From Candidatus Aenigmatarchaeota archaeon (GTDB taxonomy: Archaea > Aenigmatarchaeota > Aenigmatarchaeia > QMZP01): DNA of 21,438 nucleotides. Where the stretch lies: positions 1 to 21,438 of the forward strand of contig JACQOD010000109.1 of NCBI GenBank assembly GCA_016202725.1, in the 5' to 3' direction. Made by a program: the position numbers and the translations under genes. Positions 1-6,646 of this stretch are shown in pieces (the first letter of the stretch is position 1; each line of letters begins with the position of its first letter). The notes below the pieces were generated by a model. That model did no database searches. It was not told the DNA's origin and saw only the letters and a program-made list of their open reading frames with translations.

Positions 1-43
1 AAGAGAGCCTGCGGTGGTCATGAGCTAAACACATACTAACCTT

Positions 44-1033
44 TCAAGGCGCTGGGGAAGGGGGCGCGGGAGGTGAACCAGCAGGCGCGCTGTTTGCCGG
101 AGGCGTCGGCTGCTCCTTGGGTTTCTCCTTCCCCAGCGTGAGCAGGATCCTATTCTCCCGTCCAGAGACCGGCTCGACCTCCACCACCCCCCGCTCCCTG
201 AGATCCTTGACCAGCCGGGAGACCTTGGCCTTCGAGAACCCGCTCTCCTTCACGAGGGTTTTCTGCAGGGCCCTCCCCTCCCCCCGTTTCAGGATCTCCA
301 CCAGCGCGGTCTCGTCCGGATTCAGCACGGAGGAGACGGCATCCTCGTGCTCCTGCCTTCTCCTCCTGCCGTAGACCACGACCCCGACCATGACGATCAC
401 GACCAGCAGGGCCAGCGTCACGAGCAGGGGCGTGTCGGGCAGCTTCGGCGGAAGGGAAAAAGACACGGAAAACTGCTGCGCCCCTTGAGGGAGATCGCGC
501 ATCTCCCAGAAGACCATGATCCGCTTCCCATCCGACAGGATCCCTCCCGAGGAGGGGGAGAAGGACCGGTTCGCCACATCTTCTGACAGCGTGGCCGTGG
601 GCGGCAGCCGGATGATCACGAAGCTCTTGTTGGTGGGGAGGAAGCTGTAGGAAGGGGCATAGACCAGCTTGCCTGCTTGTTCTCGGATCGAGCCAGCGGT
701 GTCATAGGAGAGAATCAGCTGGTTCCGCTCCTGGGTTATGCCCCCCAGGTTGCAGGAGATGGCGCTGCCCTGCTGGGCGCAGTCAGCCTGGTCAAAGGTT
801 GCCCGCACGGTCAGGTTCGCCACGGGAAAGTTCACCTGATAGTCCAGTTGGGGCACGGGCTCCGCGAAGCGCAGGGTGATGACATGGCGGACCTGGAGGT
901 TGTCCTCCACGTTGTCCTCGATGCCATAGTACTCCAGGACGGGCTGCGCTGCCGCAGCAGGCAGGACAAGGGCGAAGGCCACGAGAAGGGGAAGCAATTG
1001 TTTCACCCTTTCCCCGGGAAATGATTGTTTCAT
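44..1033 (-). CDS. Membrane-anchored winged-helix regulator-like protein
   Basis: 329 aa. Residues 1-29 form a signal peptide, followed by an extracellular beta-rich domain of about 170 residues with two cysteines (85 and 94) that could form a disulfide. A single membrane span lies at about 202-222, followed by an RRRR stop-transfer cluster. Residues 241-298 look like a MarR-type winged helix (helix-turn-helix near GFSKAKVSRLVKDL, then a wing), and the tail from about 305 is proline-rich. This matches the archaeal class of secreted-domain, TM, cytoplasmic wHTH proteins (COG2512-like). It probably senses something at the envelope and binds DNA from the membrane; ligand and targets are unknown. 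The ATG is 26 nt from the centre of a symmetrical TATA-like box, so the mRNA is probably leaderless. It is divergent from nurA. The architecture is clear; the function is inferred. Confidence 0.8.
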   Translation of the reverse strand: MKQSFPGERVKQLLPLLVAFALVLPAAAAQPVLEYYGIEDNVEDNLQVRHVITLRFAEPVPQLDYQVNFPVANLTVRATFDQADCAQQGSAISCNLGGITQERNQLILSYDTAGSIREQAGKLVYAPSYSFLPTNKSFVIIRLPPTATLSEDVANRSFSPSSGGILSDGKRIMVFWEMRDLPQGAQQFSVSFSLPPKLPDTPLLVTLALLVVIVMVGVVVYGRRRRQEHEDAVSSVLNPDETALVEILKRGEGRALQKTLVKESGFSKAKVSRLVKDLRERGVVEVEPVSGRENRILLTLGKEKPKEQPTPPANSAPAGSPPAPPSPAP

Positions 1034-1082
1034 GCATACCCTATACGGGGAGCATTTTTAAAAATGGCACTCGTGAAACAAT
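997..1082. repeat. Three GAAACAAT octamers around the divergent promoter
   Basis: GAAACAAT, or its complement ATTGTTTC, occurs at 997-1004, 1024-1031 and 1075-1082. The first two lie in the first codons of the minus-strand regulator gene, and the second nearly abuts its ATG. The third is between the two divergent promoters. The same octamer recurs before the S-layer gene, after glmU and at the purB start, which suggests a shared binding site. That role is inference. Confidence 0.5.
1054..1065 (-). promoter_or_regulatory. TATA box of the membrane wHTH gene
   Basis: The self-complementary A/T run ATTTTTAAAAAT is centred at 1059.5, about 26 nt before the minus-strand ATG at 1033. This is the distance expected for a leaderless archaeal transcript. 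No Shine-Dalgarno sequence lies between. Confidence 0.6.
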
Positions 1083-1133
1083 CCCAGCAAGAAGGAACTT
1101 TCGCTCCCATTCGTGGCCCCCCACCCAACAACC

Positions 1134-1140
1134 CTTTAAA
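1134..1140 (+). promoter_or_regulatory. TATA box of nurA
   Basis: CTTTAAA is centred 25 nt before the ATG at 1162, pointing to a leaderless transcript. A purine-rich stretch, AAGGGAGGGG, at 1151-1160 resembles a ribosome binding site. If transcription starts at the ATG it would not be in the mRNA, so only one of the two signals is likely to be used. Confidence 0.5.
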
Positions 1141-1161
1141 CCTGCGACCCAAGGGAGGGGC

Positions 1162-2196
1162 ATGCAGGATGTCATGCAGACCGTCCGCCGGATCGTCCAG
1201 CGCCTCGCCGAGGCCGAGGCCCAGCGCCGGAGCCTTGCGGGCATGATAAGGAACCTTCCCGGATCCTCCCTGGTCGTGCGGGCGACCCCCCACCCCCTCG
1301 ACCCCCTCCAAGTGGCTGCAGTGGACGGCGGGCTCATGAAGAAATCCCTCCATGGCATGGACTGCCTCCTGGTTCGCGCTGCAGCGGTCTGCTTCCGCTA
1401 CACGGGCGGGAAGGTCGGGAGCGTGGCCTACTTCCCCTCGCGGGACCCCGCTCCCCGGGCCGAAGTGTTCGAGGCCCTGTCCGAGATCGAGTGGAGCCAG
1501 TTCGCCTCCCTCCACCGCCTCCTGGAGGAAATACGCACCGCAGCGCAGGCCCTGGAACAGTTCCAGCCGGACCTCCTCCTCCTCGACGGCATGCTGCTCC
1601 CTCACTACCTGGACAAGCCCGCTGCAGCCTCCCCCCTGGGCAGCCTCTACCAGCAGGTCCTGGGGGAGTACCGGTTGCTCTTCGCCCGGGCCCGGGAGCA
1701 CCATGTAGCCCTCGCGGGGGTGGTAGAAGATTCTAGGAATACAGCATTCTGCGAGTACCTCGGGAGCGAGATCCTCCCCCGGCTCGGTCCCCCGGGGCCT
1801 GAACTGGAACTCCTGCAGCAAACCCGGGATTCCGCCCTGCTCTTCCACCTGCTGGAGCGGGGAGAGCGCACGATGCCGCTTCCCACCTCAAACCCCGTTG
1901 CTGCCGAGATTGGCGCCCCTCCCCTCCAGACCTTCTACCTCAAGACCGCCCGCTTCGACCGGCCCCTGCGGGTTGATTTTGTCCCCGAGACCGTGGAGAT
2001 CGATGCCCTGGCAGGCATGCTCCTGGCCGTCTCCGGACAGCATGCAGGCTACGGCATGCCGGCGCCCATCATTGAGGCTGACCAAGTGGCGCGCCTCACG
2101 GAGGGCGAAATGGACCGCTTCTACGTCAGCATCCTCTCCCAGGCGGGGTCACTTTCCGCTACCATGCGCCTCCGTCGTGACCAGCGTCCCTTCTAG
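1162..2196 (+). CDS. nurA: NurA-domain 5'-3' nuclease
   Basis: 344 aa with the NurA fold throughout. VAAVDGG near residue 52 supplies the first metal-binding aspartate (D55). Further family landmarks are LLLLDGMLLP, GVVEDSRNT, a TFYLKTARF strand and a C-terminal EADQVARLT segment. In archaea NurA works with the HerA hexameric translocase, Mre11 and Rad50 to resect DNA ends for recombination; none of these partners is in the window. I chose the ATG at 1162 rather than an upstream in-frame ATG at 1021. The TATA-like box fits 1162, NurA homology starts just after it, and the extra 47 codons overlap the divergent promoter and look non-coding. Family assignment is firm; partnership with HerA is inferred. 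Confidence 0.9.
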   Translation: MQDVMQTVRRIVQRLAEAEAQRRSLAGMIRNLPGSSLVVRATPHPLDPLQVAAVDGGLMKKSLHGMDCLLVRAAAVCFRYTGGKVGSVAYFPSRDPAPRAEVFEALSEIEWSQFASLHRLLEEIRTAAQALEQFQPDLLLLDGMLLPHYLDKPAAASPLGSLYQQVLGEYRLLFARAREHHVALAGVVEDSRNTAFCEYLGSEILPRLGPPGPELELLQQTRDSALLFHLLERGERTMPLPTSNPVAAEIGAPPLQTFYLKTARFDRPLRVDFVPETVEIDALAGMLLAVSGQHAGYGMPAPIIEADQVARLTEGEMDRFYVSILSQAGSLSATMRLRRDQRPF

Positions 2197-2218
2197 GGGA
2201 CCAAGGAAGGTTGCCAAA

Positions 2219-2234
2219 AGCCCCATTTTGGGCT
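2219..2234 (+). terminator. Possible nurA terminator hairpin
   Basis: AGCCC and GGGCT form a 5-bp stem around a CATTTT loop about 20 nt after the nurA stop codon, followed by AAAATC. The stem is short and there is no strong U tract, so this is weak. Confidence 0.3.
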
Positions 2235-2290
2235 AAAATCAGGCTTTCCGGTAGTTTGTCCGTTTAGTTCGAAAATCGCTCGCCGTCGGT

Positions 2291-2482
2291 ATTGTTTCAC
2301 GTATAACGCCGTCATATGGAAGGCATTTGAATACTTCCCATGACCTGAAAGGGCATTTAGCCTCTAGATGAACAATGAGAAGTCTCTAGGATGCTCATGG
2401 AAGTCTTCGCAACCCCCAATGCTGTTTCACCACTGTTCATGAAACCGTTTCACTGCAGGTATATATGCCTCCCTGAAACAAT
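2291..2482 (+). promoter_or_regulatory. S-layer promoter region with repeated GTTTCAC/TGAAAC sites
   Basis: This is the informative part of the 376-bp gene-free stretch from 2197 to 2572. GTTTCAC occurs at 2294-2300, 2424-2430 and 2447-2453; the last two are 23 bp apart, about two helical turns. The inverted form TGAAAC occurs at 2440-2445 and 2474-2479. The full octamer GAAACAAT (either strand) is at 2291-2298 and 2475-2482. A TATA box, TATATAT, lies at 2460-2466, so transcription should start near 2490. The sites therefore sit on both sides of the TATA box, as expected for activator or repressor binding. The protein that binds is unknown. Confidence 0.55.
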
Positions 2483-2492
2483 AAGGAGTATA

Positions 2493-2567
2493 TCTTCCAT
2501 GGGGGCCCTCGGGGCTTCCACGGAAGACACCCGTCCCTACAAGGGAGGGGTGATATAGATAGGAGGA
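2493..2567 (+). promoter_or_regulatory. Structured 5' leader and strong RBS of the S-layer gene
   Basis: The predicted leader is about 80 nt, unlike the leaderless genes around it. TCTTCC at 2493-2498 pairs with GGAAGA at 2522-2527. After an A-C mismatch the stem continues with TGG pairing CCA, and a GC-rich inner hairpin lies inside. A near-perfect Shine-Dalgarno, AGGAGGA, at 2561-2567 is 5 nt before the ATG. Long structured leaders on S-layer mRNAs are known to stabilise them, and that role is inferred here. Confidence 0.55.
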
Positions 2568-2572
2568 TACAA

Positions 2573-5317
2573 ATGAATATCAAGAAAGTCATGGCAGCTT
2601 CATTCGCCATGATTGCAGCAGGAGCAACTCTCGGCGCAACCTACGGATCGAGCCAGCTGTCCGGGTATGTGAGTCAAACGGCTGGAACCTTGACCTCCCC
2701 TATGGTGGTCATTGGTTCCACGGCGGGTGACCCTGTAAACTACCCCCTGGACGTGGTGGCCGCTGCGGACCTTGCCGCTCACGTGGCAGGATACGCAACG
2801 ACCCCGGTCGCAACGACTTCAGGTTCGAAGCAGTTCGCAATCTCTGGTGGCACAGGAAAGGAAGTTAGCACGGAGAATACCAAGATCTACTTGGACGATT
2901 CTCTGGGCAAGGCAGGTCTCCGATCAACGATGACCGGAGCGGAACTGCCTGATCATTTGGCGACGGGTACAGTAGTAGATAAGAACTCGACGTCAATCAG
3001 ATATGATCAGTACCTCTTCCTGACGCCTTCGAGCACGACATCCGCTTCGTACACCATCCAGTTCGAGCGACCTAGCAGTTCATCCGGCGATGACGGAACC
3101 TACTCCATCGGTAGGTTTACAACGTCTCCAACCAGCACCGATTACTTCGCCAAGTACCGTATCAGCCTCAGGAAGGATGTTAACCTTGCCGACCTTGTCG
3201 GCAAGACGCTCACCATCGGTGGGGACACTTACACTGTGCTGTCTGATTCGACCTCACTCGCCGCGGACACCCCCAAGTTGGTGGGTACCCGCGCCGCCGC
3301 CTCCCAGACACTCAACGTTGCAAACGGGGAAGTGGACATTTTGATCGGAACAGTGACGCACAAGATTCGTGTGGTGGGCACCTCCGATGCCGACACTGTG
3401 GTCATTGCGGTGACCAATGGTGCAACCGGCGTGAGCGAGCAGTCTTCCGTCGATAAAGGCAAGACCCAAAGCATTGCAGGTGTGGACATATATATCGACG
3501 ATGTGTTCCACATCTCTACGACGGATACGAGCCAAAACGGTGCGAAGCTCTTGATCGGCGCTGAGAAGACGATCTTCCAGCATGGAAGTAAGATCAAAGT
3601 AGGCACCAATGAGGACAACGTGGAAGGAACGTGGGTGAACATCACCCGCACCGGCAACAAGATTTCCACGATCGATGTAACCCTTGGCGCCGCTGCCTCC
3701 AGTATCACGGACAATCTCAAGATGGGAAGCAAGTTCACTCTTCCTGGATTCCCCAGGCTTGCACTCTTCTTCCCTGGAATGTCCGAAGGACCAACAGCTG
3801 ATGGCAGAAGCGTGCTGAAGATTTCTGGATCGGGCGACAATTTGCTTCAGGGAACTTTTAAGGACGACTCCGGCAACGAAGCCACCTTCACTTGGGCCTA
3901 CAAAACTTCCTCGACTGGATCGACGTTCCTTTTGGCTGATAGCAACGGGAACCGCATTCAGACGCGGGAGCGAAGGAATGTCACTCTGGACCAGTACGTC
4001 ATCTTGGATGCAGGCGACTTCCCGCATCTCATGCAGCTAACAAGTATTGACAGCAGCATGCTGTCTTTCACGCTGCGCGATGTCTTTAGTGGAGAGAGCA
4101 CGAAGTATGACTTGGCAACGGCCGATAATGGTCGTAAGACCATCTACATTGATGGTCAGGCGTACTACGCCGACATGAACATGAGCGGCGGCGGTTCCTC
4201 AAGTCAACTGGCTTTCTCTTGGGGAGATAATGCGGGAGCAACCAGTGTCGGTGATGCGATCACCGTCTGGCCTGCCATTAAGGGATTGAGAGGTGAACGG
4301 TTGGCGTTCTATAACAACACAGCCATCACCTTCAACGCAACCAACAACTCAGAAATCCAGTTGCCGACCGGTGCCGTGCGCATTTCCGTGCAGTACTCTG
4401 CGGGAAACTACACCGTCATGAACCTGACGGCAATCGCAGATGAACACGGTGAAGCGAGTGCCTGTACGACGACCCCTTGTATCAACAACCTTACCCTCGG
4501 TAATGATGCTTACTCTGTTACGCAACAGATTAACTTCACTCTGGGTAAGACGTCGACGGGGGGAATCCTCTACAACATCCGCAATGCCGCAGTCTCCGGA
4601 ATCGGTCCTGACAATGGCTCCAGTGTTGACAACCAGACGTTCAACATCTCCATTATTGGAACGTCGACGGAAACGATCACCCAACCATCCCTGATCCTCG
4701 TTGAGGAGAAGGACGATGCGGGAGACCGTTACGCGCTTGTCATCCAATCAAGCACCGAAACCTCCGGTTCGAACAACGTCGCCATTCCGGCCACCCCCAT
4801 CTTTACCGCAAATGAGGACTCTCAGGCCCGTGGAACGGACTCCACAATCACGGATTCCGTGGACCTGTATGGGACCTATGTAGTTAAGACGACGACAGGC
4901 CAAGACACGCTCACCGTGTACTACCCGGATGAGCAGGTCTTTGCCGTCATCGGCGTGGGTACGGCGGAAGGAACGGGTTCTGTTGGAGGCGCTACTGGCA
5001 GCACCGTCAACGCGGCCGTGGTCATTACCTCGCCTATCGCCAAACTGGCTAGCGAGGTGTCTACCGCGACCCTGACGAGCGATCTCATCCTGGTGGGTGG
5101 ACCGTGCGCGAACTCTCTCGTAGAGCAGCTCGCCGCGGACAACTCCACTGGCGTCCCGAGCTGTAGCTCGTGGAGCCTGACGACAGGTCTCATCAAGGAG
5201 GTCACCAACGCTTTCGGCTCCGGCCGCAAGGCGCTGGTTGTTGCTGGTACGACCGCAACCGACACGAGGAACCTTGCTGCATTGGTCATGGGCGGAACGC
5301 TGTCCTACCAGGTGTAA
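2573..5317 (+). CDS. S-layer protein
   Basis: 914 aa. A typical secretion signal (MNIKKVMAASFAMIAAGATLG) is followed by a mature start of DPANN/archaeal S-layer type: SPMVVIGSTAGDPVNYPLDVVAAADLA-like text at about 43-70. The middle is a long, threonine-rich, beta-rich region with roughly fifteen N-glycosylation sequons. The last 80 residues hold the diagnostic segment LILVGGPCANSLVEQL (from 838) and ALVVAGTTATDTRNLAALVM, with cysteines at 845 and 864. There is no membrane span near the C-terminus. It should form the cell's surface lattice. High expression is suggested by a strong TATA box, structured leader, strong RBS and T-rich terminator. Base composition is less GC-rich than in the neighbouring genes, perhaps reflecting codon selection. 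Family assignment is strong. Confidence 0.9.
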   Translation: MNIKKVMAASFAMIAAGATLGATYGSSQLSGYVSQTAGTLTSPMVVIGSTAGDPVNYPLDVVAAADLAAHVAGYATTPVATTSGSKQFAISGGTGKEVSTENTKIYLDDSLGKAGLRSTMTGAELPDHLATGTVVDKNSTSIRYDQYLFLTPSSTTSASYTIQFERPSSSSGDDGTYSIGRFTTSPTSTDYFAKYRISLRKDVNLADLVGKTLTIGGDTYTVLSDSTSLAADTPKLVGTRAAASQTLNVANGEVDILIGTVTHKIRVVGTSDADTVVIAVTNGATGVSEQSSVDKGKTQSIAGVDIYIDDVFHISTTDTSQNGAKLLIGAEKTIFQHGSKIKVGTNEDNVEGTWVNITRTGNKISTIDVTLGAAASSITDNLKMGSKFTLPGFPRLALFFPGMSEGPTADGRSVLKISGSGDNLLQGTFKDDSGNEATFTWAYKTSSTGSTFLLADSNGNRIQTRERRNVTLDQYVILDAGDFPHLMQLTSIDSSMLSFTLRDVFSGESTKYDLATADNGRKTIYIDGQAYYADMNMSGGGSSSQLAFSWGDNAGATSVGDAITVWPAIKGLRGERLAFYNNTAITFNATNNSEIQLPTGAVRISVQYSAGNYTVMNLTAIADEHGEASACTTTPCINNLTLGNDAYSVTQQINFTLGKTSTGGILYNIRNAAVSGIGPDNGSSVDNQTFNISIIGTSTETITQPSLILVEEKDDAGDRYALVIQSSTETSGSNNVAIPATPIFTANEDSQARGTDSTITDSVDLYGTYVVKTTTGQDTLTVYYPDEQVFAVIGVGTAEGTGSVGGATGSTVNAAVVITSPIAKLASEVSTATLTSDLILVGGPCANSLVEQLAADNSTGVPSCSSWSLTTGLIKEVTNAFGSGRKALVVAGTTATDTRNLAALVMGGTLSYQV

Positions 5318-5334
5318 GGACCCAGTAAAGGGAG

Positions 5335-5364
5335 TTTATTTTTTCCCTTTCTTTCTCTTTTTTA
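5335..5364 (+). terminator. T-rich terminator of the S-layer gene
   Basis: Starting 18 nt after the stop codon there is a 30-nt pyrimidine stretch with several runs of four to six T, the usual archaeal termination signal. A small hairpin follows (CGCTTC at 5366-5371 with GAAGCG at 5377-5382). It separates the S-layer gene from the HEPN/MNT operon. Confidence 0.75.
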
Positions 5365-5400
5365 TCGCTTCCACGCGAAGCGCGGACGTTTTGCCAGGAA

Positions 5401-5414
5401 AAGACAAATGTCTT
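5401..5414. promoter_or_regulatory. Palindromic operator, upstream copy
   Basis: AAGACAAATGTCTT has perfect 6-bp inverted arms (AAGACA/TGTCTT) around AA. An identical copy lies exactly 38 bp downstream and overlaps the TATA box. Paired palindromes of this kind are typical operators for dimeric repressors. Confidence 0.7.
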
Positions 5415-5432
5415 ATTTCTTAGCATTATTCC

Positions 5433-5440
5433 TATTTAAA
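5433..5440 (+). promoter_or_regulatory. TATA box of the HEPN/MNT operon
   Basis: TATTTAAA is centred 25.5 nt before the ATG at 5462, fitting a leaderless transcript. Its last bases are the first bases of the downstream operator, so a bound repressor would compete directly with TBP. Confidence 0.65.
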
Positions 5441-5452
5441 GACAAATGTCTT
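5439..5452. promoter_or_regulatory. Palindromic operator, downstream copy
   Basis: Second exact copy of AAGACAAATGTCTT. The identity extends one base each side, so 16 nt match the copy at 5400-5415. It fills the space between the TATA box and the start codon, where binding would block initiation. Confidence 0.7.
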
Positions 5453-5461
5453 AACATCCCC

Positions 5462-5875
5462 ATGAGAGAGGAAAAACACCGCGACATCATAGCCGAAGTG
5501 GACAGCACGATCCGGGAGGCGCTGCAGTCCAAGAACCTCCTTGCCCACCAGCGTCGGCTCGCGGCGATGCTTTCCCTGGGGGCGCAGCAGCTGCTGGAGG
5601 TCTACCTGCATCGCCTGCACGTGATCAAGCCAGGGACAGCCGTCAAGCACGAGTGGTTCGGGATGGGAGTGGAGAACCCCTCCCGCAAACTCGCGGCCAT
5701 GCTCACCCGGCCGCCTGGGGAGGTACCCGGCCTTGCGGAACTCCTGGTCCTTGCCCGTGTCGTTGAGGAGGGAAGGAACGATCTCCTCTACGGCTCCCCG
5801 CTCAGCGATGACGAGGCGCTCCGGAAGAAGATAGACGCGTACATGCACATGAGGCGCCAAGTGGGGGGACCATGA
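5462..5875 (+). CDS. HEPN-like protein (toxin-like partner of MNT)
   Basis: 137 aa, almost entirely helical. Size, helical pattern and position directly before a minimal nucleotidyltransferase point to a HEPN-type protein. The usual HEPN RNase signature is R-x4-6-H, and HepT toxins have RX4HXY. The matching segment here is R105-N-D-L-L-Y110-G-S, so tyrosine stands where the catalytic histidine is expected. It may be an inactive HEPN partner, a non-toxic subunit, or a variant active site. An upstream in-frame ATG at 5408 lies inside the first palindromic operator and before the TATA box, so I used 5462, where the promoter spacing fits. It overlaps the next gene by 4 nt (ATGA), indicating translational coupling. 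Confidence 0.7.
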   Translation: MREEKHRDIIAEVDSTIREALQSKNLLAHQRRLAAMLSLGAQQLLEVYLHRLHVIKPGTAVKHEWFGMGVENPSRKLAAMLTRPPGEVPGLAELLVLARVVEEGRNDLLYGSPLSDDEALRKKIDAYMHMRRQVGGP

Positions 5876-6579
5876 CCTCCACCCCTCGGAACAGGGGCCG
5901 GGAACAGCCTTCGCGTTTCGCTGACGGCGCGGCATCCCTCCCAGGGCAGCCCGTGGCGCCCGGCGGCATCGGCGATCTGGCCCGCTATGCGGCGGCATTC
6001 GCCTACTTTCTCCTCGCATGCCCGGAGATACGGGGCATCCGGTCCATCATCCTGTTCGGCAGCGTGGCCCAGGGACGGGCGGGGCCATCGTCGGATGTGG
6101 ATGTCCTGATCGATACGCCGCTTCCCCCCTCGCGGGCCCGCGCGTTGCGGTCGAGCCTGGAGCGGCGGAAGGAGGCGTTCCTCATCTCCCAGGAAGGGCT
6201 CGCCTACAAGGCGCAGGGCGTCTTCAACGATCTCGAGCTCACGGTAGGCAACCTCGACGGCTGGGAGGAGATGCGCTCCTCCCTCTCCGCGGGGGCGGTG
6301 GTGCTCTTTGGGCCGTTCACCACGCGGTTCGCACCGGAAGGACTCCGTCACCACCTTCTCATCGTTTGGGAGGGGAAGGGAGCAAACCGGGGGGCCCTCC
6401 TGAACAAGCTCTACGGGTATGGCATCCAAGGAAAGCGATACAAAGGAGCCATAGATCGCCTTTCCGGTGAAAAGATCGGAAAAGCAGCCGCCCTCATTCC
6501 CATGGAGCATGCGAGAGCCTTCATGGGCATCTTGGAGCACTATGGTATATCCTACAAAGTCATCGAGGTCTTCCGCTGA
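5872..6579 (+). CDS. MNT-type nucleotidyltransferase (antitoxin-like)
   Basis: 235 aa. The core motif GS-x10-D-x-D is exact: G63 S64 in LFGSVAQG, then D75 and D77 in SDVDVLID. An acidic residue near 122 (NDLEL) may be the third metal ligand. This is the Pol beta-type minimal nucleotidyltransferase fold. In characterised MntA-HepT pairs the enzyme AMPylates its HEPN partner. The C-terminal 70 residues (NKLYGYGIQGKRYKG, then PMEHA and a final beta strand) resemble the extra domain of archaeal COG1708-like proteins. The first 35 residues are low-complexity and possibly disordered. The gene is coupled to the HEPN-like gene by an ATGA overlap. A housekeeping role cannot be excluded. Confidence 0.8.
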   Translation: MTSTPRNRGREQPSRFADGAASLPGQPVAPGGIGDLARYAAAFAYFLLACPEIRGIRSIILFGSVAQGRAGPSSDVDVLIDTPLPPSRARALRSSLERRKEAFLISQEGLAYKAQGVFNDLELTVGNLDGWEEMRSSLSAGAVVLFGPFTTRFAPEGLRHHLLIVWEGKGANRGALLNKLYGYGIQGKRYKGAIDRLSGEKIGKAAALIPMEHARAFMGILEHYGISYKVIEVFR

Positions 6580-6646
6580 TGTGTTCAAGAAGATCCGGCG
6601 AACAGTGTTAGGGGCGGGCAGCGGACGACCGGCAGATGTGCGGCCT

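Noticed and set aside
1..43. Search for a terminator or gene in the first 43 bases
   Set aside because: No hairpin, T tract or open frame with support was found.
1021..1161. Upstream in-frame ATG giving a 391-residue NurA
   Set aside because: The extra 47 codons cover the divergent promoter region and a TATA box, and NurA similarity begins at 1162.
5408..5461. Upstream in-frame ATG of the HEPN-like gene
   Set aside because: It lies inside the upstream operator and before the TATA box, so it would not be in the mRNA. The ATG at 5462 fits promoter spacing.
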